Shown piece by piece: positions 12,461 through 23,640 of a stretch of 64,000 nt of DNA. The number at the start of each line of letters is the position of its first letter. Within the stretch, counting starts at the first letter, position 1. Below the pieces are notes generated by a model. That model made no database searches. It was not told the origin of the DNA and worked only from the letters and a program-made list of their open reading frames with translations. The stretch is taken from positions 1-64,000 of the forward strand of contig MU839214.1 in the NCBI GenBank assembly GCA_030685235.1. The letters are read 5' to 3'. Position numbers and translations under genes: made by a program. This DNA comes from Copromyces sp. CBS 386.78. Lineage: Eukaryota; Ascomycota; Sordariomycetes; Sordariales; Sordariaceae.

Positions 12461-13815
12461 AATATTCGATAGAACTTTATTATCTTTATAATTTAGCGCG
12501 CGTTTAATTTTAGGGATGTGGTCGACTATTTTTGTAATTAGAGCCGTTATTAGAGCGATCCTAATAAGAAGATCCTTGCCGAAGATATTTTGACGAAAGA
12601 AGATTGGGATATATTTACCGCTATTCTTTATTTCTTCGAGCTTTTTAAGAAGATTATTAAAATTTTCGAATAATATAAATTATATTTCCCTATAGTATTC
12701 GCTATTTTATATTAAATATTGACTGACCTTAAGTAGTAGCGAAATTTCTACGACGCTAAAATTGTAACCGGGGAGGAGGTTAACGACAATAATAAAAATA
12801 TAATTAATAAGGGTAGAGAAGAGGAGAGTGAGGAGGATATTTTCGATTTTCCTTGCTACGCGATTATTTTTAGTAGTAGTTAGAGCTAGAGCTAGAACTA
12901 GCTACGACTATACTGCGCTAGAAATTTATTGCGTTATTTAGATGGATGTAACGTAGATTTGCCTAGTATTCTTCGATTTAGTTTATTATAGCGTAATTCC
13001 TATTAATTAATTGTCCTATCCCCTCTTACTAATAATTAAATACTTATTAGTCTATTTCGTACTTAATTTCGCCAATCCCGTCTTACTAGTAATTAATTTT
13101 ATAAAGGTATTAACTAGATTTATATTAATATTAATAATAATATTAGTACTAATATTAACTAAATTAACTATCGCCTTCTTATTTAATTATTTAATTTTGG
13201 ATACATATTTATCCAATAGAATATTAATTATTTTATCGTTAATTTTGAGAAATACATAGAATTTATAGGTAAATCTTTATTATATTAGATTACTATAATC
13301 TTTTACCCCGGTTATAGGAAGAAGTAGATTGAAATAAAGATTTCGAAATTAGAGGCTAACTGAGTATTTAGTAAATTTAAAACGGTTTAGCGATAGGAAT
13401 ATTAATATTATAAGATAAAGAACGATATTAATACCCCTTCTATATTATTAGTATTAGCGTAGGTATATAGGAATAACGATTTTTATAGTTTAATACCACT
13501 AAATTATTATAGTACCCTAGTATTATAACCTTTTATTAATAACGAATTAATATTATATTTGAAGGAGGATCCCTAACCCGTATTTGATCCTTTGGCTTAG
13601 TGGATTTAGAATGAGGGTAAGTACTTTCGGTTGGCGATAATAGTATTTAATTACTTTTTACTCCTTTCTATATTTAACGAATACGAGAGGGTATTTAGCG
13701 GTGCGGGTTTAATCCTATCATTATAGTAGTATAGATTGTATTACGATACTATTAATAAATTATTAAATTTAAAGATATGGGGTCGTTTTAATAAGGAGGA
13801 AGGTTTATAATAGTT
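12460..13815 (+). pseudogene. RIP-inactivated hAT-family transposase
   Basis: The plus-strand frame reads as a fungal hAT transposase once stops are ignored. Near 12,468 an Arg-stop-Asn-Phe stretch corresponds to the conserved RWNS motif, followed by a Gln/Arg/Ala run and DVVDYFCN. At about 12,585-12,720 comes LTKEDWDIFTAIL and further core sequence. At 13,586-13,720 the C-terminal dimerisation region appears as DPLA, stop, Trp, then NEGKY, with ERVFSGAG near the end. The stops are TAG or TAA at places where Trp or Gln is expected, as RIP produces. An acidic, Ser-rich linker lies between the two blocks. Element ends were not defined. Confidence 0.83.
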
Positions 13816-13964
13816 TCGAATATTTTACTTTACTTTATTTCCTATCTTGTTTTATGTAATTAATTCTGCGTTTTTGTTGTGTAATGGTGCCGATATGGTT
13901 AATAGAAGTGTGTAATTTCGGGTATTTTGGAGCCCGGAAAAATGTGTATTCCGGTGTAAAATAT

Positions 13965-14061
13965 ATAAAACAAAATAAAACCGCTTGGGAAACAAAATAA
14001 AACGGTCATTTTTATCCAAAACAAAACAAAACGGCTAAAAAAAAATTTTGTTTTGTTTTAT
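13965..14061. repeat. Short A-rich inverted/direct repeat cluster at the edge of the RIP block
   Basis: Three direct copies of an AAAACAAAATAAAACGG-type motif lie within 97 bp, and the right edge (TTTTGTTTTGTTTTAT) is the reverse complement of the left edge. This is either the subterminal repeat region of the preceding hAT element or a separate very short inverted-repeat element. It marks the sharp change from A+T-rich to normal composition. Confidence 0.5.
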
Positions 14062-15519
14062 ATTAATCGCTGCCTGGATTATAGTTATGTCGTTCAGCAG
14101 ATACATCTTGTGTGCCGTCTGGACGCAAGGAGATGAGTTGTATCGCACAGTTGGTAATAGAGGTAAGCATTGCTTCCCTGCACCGGCAATTTTCTTGCGT
14201 GTTCACGAGGCTCTGGAAGCTTCCATGAAGGCCAAGTCGATTAACCGGACTGCGATGAAGGATGCGCAGGGTTACCCGTAGAGGTACTTGGAGGAGGGCA
14301 GGAATATCGCATGGTTGCAACTCGGATAGTGAACAACTTGAACCATGAGATTTACGCCGGTGGTAACATGCTTTACTCGTTACCTCTAGTCAGACTGTGG
14401 TATATCAAATCACAGTCGCACTAACAATGAGGTTTCCAGGAAGGAGGTATTGGATTTCGTGGCCTAAACTCGGGCTGTAGTCGCGAACACTTGAAATACT
14501 TCAAAAACGGAGAATCGGGGTAGGAAGCACCTTTCACCTGGGCTTTCTTGGTGGGGAAAACCTGCCACGATTATATCAGCATGCATTTGACAGAACGTTG
14601 TTCTAATCCTCTCGTCTGAACATAGTAGGGAAGTCGATAGTCGAAATCTGGGGGTGGAGGAGTCAGACACAGACCAGCAGGAGTCTGGCCAAGCCAGCCG
14701 AAGCACGTCGAGTCAAGACCAAAACCTTCAATAGGAAGACGAAAGCACCTCACCCGAACGACTAGAGAACCAAGAAGTCAGATACCCCTCCCTAGAACAA
14801 CTTCAAGCCGAATTCGACGCCGACGTCGACACGGACAGTTCCGGACGCAAGTCCGATGAGGCCGCCCCCCATGCCGTCGACCGCGACGATGAGGCCGACC
14901 CCAGATCCCAAGAATCTGAAGCTCCTGAACAGGAGAGGCTCAGGCAATCGCCTGGTAGTGCCGCCACCAAGACTTCGAGTCTTGAAGACCTGCCCGAGCA
15001 GGATAGACTTGACTTCGGTCCTGTCGCCGCCAGAGGCCAGCCCTCTGAAGACCTGTCCGAACAGGATAGACTTGACTGCCTTTGGTGTAGGGATGGCCAC
15101 CGTCTTTCCATGTCTGTCGAATCTGCGAGCTGGTGCCTTTGAAGGCGTGAATGGCAAGTCGCCGGGCTTGAATCTCGCCATGATCAGGCTGGGCCCCGCA
15201 ATGTCGAGATCGGTGGGTGGTAGGGCCAATATGCAGATGCTCTTGTATAACCCATCAAGAATTGACGGTTGTCTGTAGTAGTGTGTTGACTTAATGTGTA
15301 AGCCACACCACGACGAAGGCAATATCTGATTAAGCACTCCTTCCCTTGAAGTCACAGAAACGGCCTAATCGACGAATCTGTGGATGAATGTCGACTGTCT
15401 GAACGGGCTCATTTGTAATCCTGTGTTTAACCATTCGACGAAGGACTGGAACACTCTTCAGAGCCGATTTGAGTGGGATTGGTAGGCCAGTCATTTCACG
15501 AGGCAGCTACGATGCATGT
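14062..15519. other. Normal-composition DNA with coding remnants, no intact gene
   Basis: Base composition returns to about 50% G+C. From about 14,733 to 15,144 a plus-strand frame without a start codon encodes an acidic stretch. It contains two similar segments, SLEDLPEQDRLD and PSEDLSEQDRLD, and resembles a fragment of a retrotransposon or regulatory protein. I could not assign it to a family. Nothing else is supported. Confidence 0.4.
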
Positions 15520-15997
15520 GGCTGCACCAGTGCTTCACACAAATCAAATCGTAATAAATCAAAGCAAATCTACTATCTGGTTAGCAAATCAAATACGGGT
15601 AAAAAACAGTCAAATCAACGCAAATATGATGCCATATTTGATTTGTTAGATTTGTTTCGTCAGTAACACATAATATTTTTCTCGTACATAGCTCTCCGGT
15701 GTGTGTGGTGTAACTTTTGCTGTAGAATCTCGGGTGCAGATGTAGGAGCAATCTGTTGCACTCGACCATCGAGCGCATCGCCCTATATAAGAACTGGCAG
15801 TAGATTACGATATGGTACAGTTTCTAGTATTCCAGGGGTTTAGTATATACTGGAAAATTAATTTTCCGTGTCAAATCTGTCAAATCAAATCAAATATCTA
15901 TGTAAACAAAGCAAATCTATATTCGAAATTACTCAAATAAATCAAATCAGATCCCAGATTTGATTTGATTTGATTTGTGTGAAGCACTGGGCTGCAC
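15520..15997. mobile_element. 462-bp hAT-type MITE with target site duplications
   Basis: The element occupies 15,528-15,989. It begins CAGTGCTTCACACAAATCAA and ends with the matching inverted repeat ...TTGTGTGAAGCACTG. CAG...CTG termini are typical of hAT elements. Exact 8-bp duplications GGCTGCAC lie at 15,520-15,527 and 15,990-15,997. Subterminal regions are packed with CAAATC/GATTTG motifs, the kind of repeated site a hAT transposase binds. There is no coding capacity. Intact ends and duplications suggest a fairly recent insertion, and it shows no RIP. Confidence 0.9.
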
Positions 15998-17470
15998 TCC
16001 TCCTGCCCGCGTATTTACCAAGTTGCAACTCGCTGGGGTTGGAACAGGATCTTTGGGCAAGGTGGTGGTTGATTACCTTAGCAAGAAACTATTGAAAGGA
16101 CGGGAGAAAACCCCAAGAACCCAGGTAAAAATACCCCTCATTGCTAAGCGCACAGCGCACCTTCCCAAAGTCCACCCATCGTGGGGAATCTTGAACTTTG
16201 TTGAGGGATGTTCACGTATCTCCTGCCCTTTGCCCGCACTTGTCCTTGATTGATGAAATCCGCCACCAGCGACCACAACTTCTTCCTTCTCCCTCCACAA
16301 GTAATCTGTCTGGTCCACGCAACCACTCAGAGTCTTGCATCCTATTCCACTCACAACTGTTCCTTCTCTTCTCTCATCTCACGTTTTGTTTATTCCTCTT
16401 GGGATTGAATCAGATTTCTGGACCGTTTCTTCGTGAGTTTGATCCACCTATTCCCGCCGCTGCCATCCTGTTTTCCATGCGGTTTGGCCCAAGCAACGTC
16501 CTCGCCAACCTGGAAGTTTTCCGACGATATCAGCACTTCCCATTACATCGACGGCCACACCGCAAGGTGAAGATATTGTACCAACAGGTACCTACCGATG
16601 AAGCTTAGAGGTAGCTTTGTTAGCACGCGCGAAGGTTCTCGTTCTTCGCTAGAGCTGTGACTCTCCTCTTTAGAGGAATCACTCGAAGATCTTGGAGAGG
16701 ATGGGAGACGGGCACGTTGAATTCAGCTGGGTATCTGATTTAAGGGTAACTGCTTGGCTCTCTCCCAGGTTACTCATCTGGAGAGGGCACTATTTCCTGA
16801 AAATCACTGAATATGATCAAGGGAAAATGGATGAAACATCGAATGGACGGAATCACTTTCATCAAGGACAATGAGAATCTCATCCTGTCAAGCTGCACCT
16901 CCGAAATTTACGCAAAGTCGTCAGCATTGACCTTTCATCTCATCCGTTAACGACAAGAATTTCCCAACTGCTCTGCGGATTAGACTACCTGTAGCAATTG
17001 GGTACAGGGAAGAGCTTTCTCGCCAGCCGCACGACCTCCTCCTCGTCCAGTGGTGACTTTTTTTTTTCCTTTTTTTTTCCTTTTTTTTTTGGGGACGCTA
17101 CGGCGAGTATACCTCAAAACACCAATGGCCCCAATAGTAGCCGTGGCAAAAATCCAGCCTAGTCTGATGGAAAGCGAGATGATCTCGTTATTGTCCAGTT
17201 TGGACATCTTCTCGTCGTCGTCGTTGTTGTTGTGATAGTCCTACAGAAAAGATGTTAGCGTATGTGCCGGTGGTTGTTGTGGTGTGGTTTGAGATCGAAA
17301 AAAAGCCGGGGCGTCTCTCCATCCTTCTTAAAAGACGAGATCTAGAACGTAGACTCCCTACCTCATTGCTTTCTTTTTATGAAAATGGCAAGACCAAGCA
17401 GGCACGATTGCTCCTTCCATCTTTGTAGAGCTACCCTAGATTGTAGTCAATCAAGATGACCAGAAGATTT
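15998..17470. other. Region without a supported gene
   Basis: Frames are short and overlap on both strands. A polypyrimidine run at 17,058-17,090 and a CGTCGTCGTTGTTGTTG microsatellite at about 17,213-17,235 are the only clear simple-sequence features. A minus-strand 75-codon frame starting at 17,207 encodes one hydrophobic segment but runs into low-complexity lysine codons and is not convincing. Confidence 0.5.
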
Positions 17471-17895
17471 ACTAGGTTCAGGGAAAGGCTGGTTCTGGTA
17501 AAAGCACGTTGATGAAGTTCCTCTGCACCAAGCCGGACCTATGGTGGCCGTAAGAGGTGGCTTCTCTTAATCCGCCCCTTATAATCTATTACTTCCTCTG
17601 GGCCGCTAGTATACCTATCTAGAGGAATATACGTAGGATCCTCCTACATCTACTCTACCAGCTTCTTTCGGAGAAGGGCACGGAACAAACTCTTCAGAAT
17701 ATCGTACACAAGGTTCCCAGCGCGGTAATTAAGGAGTTTGAGGGAGATTGACCGGGGAGGAACTCGAGAAAGCTACATTTTCCACATTGGAGCTGCTTGC
17801 AACACTCCAAATTCTCGTTTTCTTGCGTCGCCATCTTCATCGTCAGAGTCTTGCTTGCTACTGCGTTTCTCGAAGTCCGTATATCTTTCTACCTT
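17471..17895 (+). pseudogene. NACHT-domain (NLR-type) protein remnant
   Basis: A single plus-strand frame from 17,476 reads VQGKAGSGKSTLMKFL, a Walker A (P-loop) motif of the form found in fungal NACHT proteins. It continues, interrupted by TAA at 17,551 and a later TAG, into LIIYYFLWAASIP and ILLHLLYQLLSEKG, which match the region after the P-loop in fungal NLRs (hydrophobic strand, then LLRSLLYQ-type helix). A shifted frame from about 17,752 (LTGEELEKA) matches the next conserved block. These proteins act in heterokaryon incompatibility and immunity-like responses. Here the gene is broken by at least two stops and a frameshift and lacks N-terminal and repeat domains. Confidence 0.72.
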
Positions 17896-18269
17896 AAGAA
17901 CACCAGGCTGAGACGAATACCGAAGCGTATCGTCACCAGGGCTCTTCTTTTCATGCTGGCACTTGTTCTGGATTGAGACGGAGCGCGGGCGTACCCTGTT
18001 TTGCCAAATGGTTCAACTCTCCCAGATTCTTGCCGGACGGCTGCCGAGTGGCTTAGGTACCCGCCCGGCCCCCTGCGCTCCTTCTACCTGGCGCGCATGC
18101 CGGACCGGCGACTACTACTCCCTCCTCATCGAAGTGGCTATGGCCGCTCTTACTCTCAGCATTGACATTAATTGGCACCAGCTCAATAGCACTCAGGTTC
18201 GCTGATAAACCTTACACAAGAGAGGTTCGACACGCTGATGGACTGGAGGAGTGGGCCCGAGAGCGACAT

Positions 18270-18735
18270 CTCGCCAGGACGGCAAAGAATGTGATTATCT
18301 GTTCGTATTCTATAATGACAGTGCGATGGGCTAAAAAGCCCAAGATCGACCCAAAGCCTAGTCTTGATCCACGCAGTCTAGACAAGCTAGTCCCCCGGAA
18401 ACCTGGGCAGCGCACGGTGAACACATTCAAGAATACACCAAAACCCGCGCCCAAGCCCAAGCCCACTAGAGATACTCCGGATGGGGAGGATGAGGGCGAA
18501 GATTCCGAGGAGGACGAGGAGACCCTTACGGCACGGGCGAACACTAAGGTATCCAGGAGGAGCAAGAGGCGGTTCTCAAGCCCGACGAGTAAGTCTACCG
18601 CTACGACTCGAGCGAAAGCCGCAAATGCTAATACATGATGTAGGAAGGACAGACGGCCTTATAGGCTTGAACTCCAAATGACCACGGAGAAGGATCCCAA
18701 GTTTGGGATAATCATCCTCGACGAAGCCCCGTCAA
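18270..18735 (+). pseudogene. SNF2-type helicase remnant (ATPase motifs Ia to II)
   Basis: The plus-strand frame contains TAKNVIICSYSIMTVRW, then a Lys/Pro-rich and acidic linker (GEDSEEDEETLTARANTK), then GLIGLNSK followed by a TGA where Trp is expected. After a one-base shift comes DPKFGIIILDEA. ILDEA is the Walker B (DEAH-type) motif of SNF2 ATPases. The match stops abruptly after DEA at about 18,733, which looks like a rearrangement breakpoint. Only a small part of an SNF2 domain is present, with a stop and at least one frameshift. Family assignment rests on motif order read by eye. Confidence 0.6.
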
Positions 18736-18944
18736 AATGTTACTTGTCCGTCAGGGGCAGTGTGTCCGTGTGGGCCATCTTGAGGCTTGCCCGCCTCCGA
18801 GTCGGGTCCGGGGCATCCTACGTTGATCGACTGGAGAGCAGGATCGACTTGGTCGTTGAAGTTGTGTTGTGAATCGGACGGCCCGGGCTGCGCCTGTGTG
18901 GCTGGGATGATCATCTCCATGTCATCTCCGTTGGTCGTAGACAT
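18732..18944 (-). CDS. Possible gene fragment, 70 codons, unknown
   Basis: The minus-strand frame starts with ATG at 18,944 (MSTTNGDDMEMIIP) and ends with TGA at 18,732, next to the SNF2 breakpoint. The sequence is polar and resembles a disordered N-terminus. It may be the beginning of a gene truncated by the same rearrangement. I recognise no domain. A short GTGAGACGTGAG repeat lies just upstream at 18,958-18,985. Confidence 0.22.
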   Translation of the reverse strand: MSTTNGDDMEMIIPATQAQPGPSDSQHNFNDQVDPALQSINVGCPGPDSEAGKPQDGPHGHTAPDGQVTF

Positions 18945-18985
18945 GATGACGGGCAGCGAGGTGAGACGTGAGGTGAGACGTGAGG

Positions 18986-19749
18986 TGCCCGACGTGCCCC
19001 TGTGCCAAAAAGACGGGAGAAAAAGTTGACGGGAAGGACCAACAGAGACAAAAAGTGGAAGGAGTGAGGTACAACTGGAACCTGGAACCGTGGAACGGGT
19101 CCAGTCCGGCTGGGAAGCTGGGCTAGGTAGAGCAAAGAAAGCAAGCCAAAAAGGTTGATGAACGAAAAAGATGATCGAGTCGAGCAGACTGGGGTGGGCG
19201 GGAGACTGTGAAGGATTTGTTGACTTGTTTGACGATCTCCTTGGATCTGCTAAACTCAATGGCTATATCGCAGTCGGCTAGAGTGACACGGCATGTGTCA
19301 ACCCTGCAGACAAGACTCTGGCATGGTACACGCCTGCCAAACCTGTCGTAACTTAGACACGCAGCTCTCCTGTCATTTTGTTGTGTTAGTCTTTTGTAAT
19401 GTATACATGTATGAGTAAATTGTTTGCTCTTTTTGCCCTGATATGACTCAACTTCAGTCACAATCTTGGTGGACATACAAGGGGAAAACACAATGACAGT
19501 ATTGAATAGTCATCTTTGTCCTCATTAAAGAACAGTATAAATATACTAGCACCTGCAGCTTCTGGGAATAAAGGCATTGAAGGTCGTCATCGCTTATCTA
19601 CCTACATTAAAAGACATTGAAGCCAGAACTCGGGTATATAGGACGAAGGGCCGATAACGTTCACTATACCTTATATACGTAACGCATGATCGCATCGTCA
19701 TATATAGACCATGTTCCTGTCTAGCACTATCAGATGAAAGCAGTCTCCT
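18986..19749. other. No supported gene
   Basis: Overlapping short frames on both strands without recognisable domains. Nothing further is seen. Confidence 0.5.
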
Positions 19750-22700
19750 CCTCAAACTCAACAACCGCAAGCTCACCAACCTAACAACTTTGCTAACGCA
19801 CGACCCGTCAATGGATCCATTGACTTCTTCAATGCGAGAACAGTAATAAAGCTGGCTCACAAGCTCAAGAACATTGCGAAAGAGTCGGCATATGTTCGCG
19901 GGAACGCGGATCGCGAGCTGAAGAGGCTCGCCAAGAAGAGCAAGCGCCTGGAGAAGAAGGCAGACCGGCTCGCGCGTTGAGATCGCTGTGCCGCTCCTAT
20001 AGTCCCAGCAAGTGCGCAAGGGCGATTTGGAAGGTCACGGGCAGGCGGATCTGAAGTCGCGCATCGAAAGTCTAACCCACGACTACACACTCAGACCGTT
20101 GAGTACTTGACCGCCGGATGCGCGACGCCTTCCTGCGAGGTGCACGGTAAAGCAAACGCAGGCAACAGGAACGCGACAAAGGATCAAGATGTGGCTGAGG
20201 AACCGACAGTGGTAGCCCATTGCGTGCCATTACGACTGCGGATCCTTCTCCTTCTCCAACTCCTGGTCAACAACTCCCCTTTTCACCTCCGCGTCCTCAG
20301 TGACAGCAATCTACCAGGTCCCCATTGCGTCGCAAACAACCATCCCGAGCTGCCAAGGACGTCGGTCTCGTCCGACAAAGTCTTACCGCGGCTGCCGAAG
20401 CTCCAGCTCGCTCACCTCGTTGTAGTCAGGGACTGACACTCCTCTACCGACGTCTTACGGTATGTTCTCAACATGCCGGAGCCACTCCGTTGGCAGAAGC
20501 CTTTCTACACTATGAGATCTTCGGCATCTACAAAGGCAGTCACCCGGTCAAGGCTCTGATTTGGCCGGAACGGTACGCCGGTGCACCTGGACTTTGCCTC
20601 ATGTGCTTCAAGGGACAAGCAGAGGACCTCTTGACTGGCGCGTTCGTAAATACCGACTCTGTGGCCAAGCATACCAAGGGGAAAGCCGCCGCAATTTACT
20701 GGTGAGTTCGGTAGAAGTGAAAGACTAACAAAAACCAGAACTTGGTGAAATGGTACATGTCGGAAGACAAAACAGATTCGTGTGATATACACATTGGAAG
20801 CACAGAGGAGGAAAGAGGCTCAACGCCTGTTAGCATACCTACTAACTACGGTATTCTTTTCCAGCCTCACCGACAGGCCGGACTTCGAGCTCCGTCGCAT
20901 CAAGATCGGCTGCCTCAAGACCAACCGGGTCATGAGTAGATTCAAACCAGAGGTGCGTGGAAAGGAAAGAAGATCGACATTCAGGCATCCGACGACGACA
21001 AGAAGTTCAGCAAACGGCTCATCACCCGGGAGTTGTTCAAGTCTTGCACGTTCTGTGGCGAGGAGGGTCATTCGGCTTGGACCTGCACCAACCGCGGAGT
21101 CTACAGCCTCGGTCCCCCCACACCGACTTCATTCTTCTCGGTACCCCCGGCCGGACTGAGGTGCAACATTTTCCCCCTTCTTTCCACTCACCTAGCAAAT
21201 GATCTTCCGGAGCACGGCTTCCTCCGATCCCAGCTGAAAGGTGCTCTCGACACCCTCCTCACTAGTTATCCTTCCGAATGGAACGACCTGATAGTCCAAA
21301 TCATCGGCAAACGCGGTCTGAACTTCCATACCATCCTCCAGAGTTTGTCAAAGAGGTGGATGGCTTGGTCAAGATATCAAGTCAAAGGGCAAGCAGAGTT
21401 GCAGGAGGAATGGAATCTTTTCGCCGTGTGTGGATATAAGCCAACAGCAAGAGCTGGTGAATAAAAAGGCAAAGGAGTTGTGCCACTTGGCGCTTGACCA
21501 TGGCGTCCTATTCTACGCCTTCTTTTGCTATAGTGGTTCCTCGTTCTTCCTAGTAGGTCAGGTCTTGCACGGAGAAAGGGGAAGTATGCTCTCCCCGGGT
21601 TCATCATCAATCCCATCAGCAAAAATACTGGCCTAGTCCGACAAGCTTTGTCGTAGCCGCTATAGGCGCCGTCTCGTATTTCGTGTCAGCCGTCACGCCT
21701 CTCGCCCTTCCTAAGGGCCGGATATGAGGAGGTCGCCGATGACAATGGCCTGGATTGCGCGTCGATGATTGGATATTCTCCGGCTCTTCTTCTCCGTCGA
21801 CATAGTTGAAGTTGGGGTCGATGAGAACTCGGAAGCGTCCGATTCGGAGCATTTAGCGTGTCGGCCCAAGCTATGACAACACATGGCTTGCGTTAGTATG
21901 TGATTTTCACGGAACGGAGCAGATGTTTGGTGATTGAAGGACTCAAGAAGGCTTTATGCGACAGGCCGGCCATGCACCATTGCTGTCGCAAGCTGAAAAC
22001 ATGGTACAAAGGGACCGGGTTAAGGGGGCACCAGCACCTGGAAATGCCAGATAGATAGGTAGCCTGACGTAAAGGAGTTTGGTACTCAAGAAGGACGGTT
22101 CCGAAGTTGGTGGCGGGTAGTTCGGTCAACAAATATAACGTGCGAAGTTGCGACCTCTTGGGGAAAATCAGAAAGGTGCGAGATTACGGACGGCGTAAAC
22201 CTAAGATCTGCTCCACCAAAAACACAGTGGAGATGTTGTGGAAGTCGCGTCCTTTCTGCAGGTCAGCCGTTCCTGCATGTGCAGTGTCCAAACCCTTGGG
22301 AAGGAGCCTTGCACATAACTTTCCTGCCTCCCGCCAGCGGCACTCCTTGCTGCTGGAAGATTTCCAGCAATATTGCTTTTTTCCAAACTTCCACTTCGTG
22401 TCCTCTTTTGAAGGCAGTGTTGACCCTTTCCTTTCGACCACCTCGACTAAGGTAGCTAAGCGGCCGCAAGCACTTCCCTTAACCTGAAGCGAGCAGCATT
22501 AAGTCGCGTCAGACCGCATCTTCTATGGTCTTCCCAAACCACCATCTTCTCCGCGCGCGAAGGATAGTTGTTGACCATCGTACATCCAACTAGCCAACAC
22601 CGAAGCGCACCATAGGAAGACCACATGCTCGCGCTCGTTGTTGATCCAGGAAGACGCCTTCTCAATCTCAGCTTTACCTTCCTTTCACTTCGAAGCCAGC

Positions 22701-23640
22701 CGCTCTGGGTGCTCCCAGCCACAGGCCCAGAAGCCAACCCAGGGACACTCCAAGACAACGAAATGATGGCTGGGCAAGGAGATCTGAGAGGTGGAACCAA
22801 CGCTTTACAAACTGGCTGAAGTTGCTGCCCAAGCACTCTCCGCCTGACAGAAGGAATTCTGTGACCAAAGGGCCACAGCCTCAGCAGCGGTTTGAAAACT
22901 TCAAGACCGGTCGGCTGTGGAGGAATGGAAGCAAGAGAAGAAGATGGTTGCGAGCCCATCATCACCCATATATACCCATACCTCTACCTTCAATGTAACA
23001 CGAAGAAGACCGTCGACTGGCAATGGGACAAGGAATACAATGATGCTTTCGAAGCCTTGAAAACGGCCTTCACGACCGCCCCCGTACTCAAGATCTATGA
23101 CTGGGAGAAACCAACGGTTGTCGAAGTCGATGCTCCGGACTGGTCGTCTGGAGGAACGTTGTCACAAGTGCATGACGGCGAGCTCTACCCGGTAGCCTAC
23201 TTTTCAGCTAAGCACCAGCCAGCAGAATGCAACTACGACATCTATGACAAGGAGTTGTTGGCAGTCATCAAGGCATTAGAAGAATGGCGCCCAGAACTGG
23301 AGGTAACCCATTGGACATGACCGACGATGAACCGTGGCTCACCTACGCTGTGCCGTCAAGACACTCCGAGCTTCCATCGCCAAAGAAAAGTCGAGAAGAG
23401 CGTCAACCAGTCTGGTGTGAACCAGTATCTCTGGCTGAGGATGTCTAGTCGACTTCGTCAGTAGAGGCTGAAGCACCCGAGATCGTTGATAAGACGATGC
23501 TGCTCTCCGAATCCTTCCACGTCGTGGTGAAGGAAGCACCATATGCAGAAGAAGCTGCTGGGATTTTTGAAGTTACCTCGGAGAGCAGAGGCGTGATCCA
23601 TAGGTAGGCACCTAAACCTCGAAGAAAAGAGCTATAAAGG
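19750..23640 (+). pseudogene. Degenerate Ty3/gypsy gag-pol fragments (normal base composition)
   Basis: Plus-strand pieces in shifting frames make up a decayed Ty3/gypsy element. A basic coiled-coil-like segment (ARTVIKLAHKLKNIAKES) lies at about 19,835-19,980. A gag-like segment lies at 20,460-20,700. A CCHC zinc knuckle (Cys-X2-Cys-X4-His-X4-Cys) is at 21,045-21,086. A reverse-transcriptase thumb/RNase H segment at about 23,000-23,310 contains PVAYFSAKHQPAECNYD followed by KELLAVIKALEEWRPELE, a hallmark of fungal gypsy elements. The frames break repeatedly and the intervening 21,500-22,900 is poorly readable. Unlike the first 14 kb, composition is near genomic, so decay appears to be by indels rather than heavy RIP. 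Confidence 0.78.

Noticed and set aside
13011..13259. 82-codon Leu/Ile-rich plus-strand frame resembling a membrane protein
   Set aside because: It lies inside the hAT remnant; composition is explained by A+T-rich mutated DNA.
16980..17207. Minus-strand 75-codon frame with a hydrophobic segment
   Set aside because: It reads into a poly-Lys stretch encoded by a polypyrimidine tract; no domain, no convincing gene structure.
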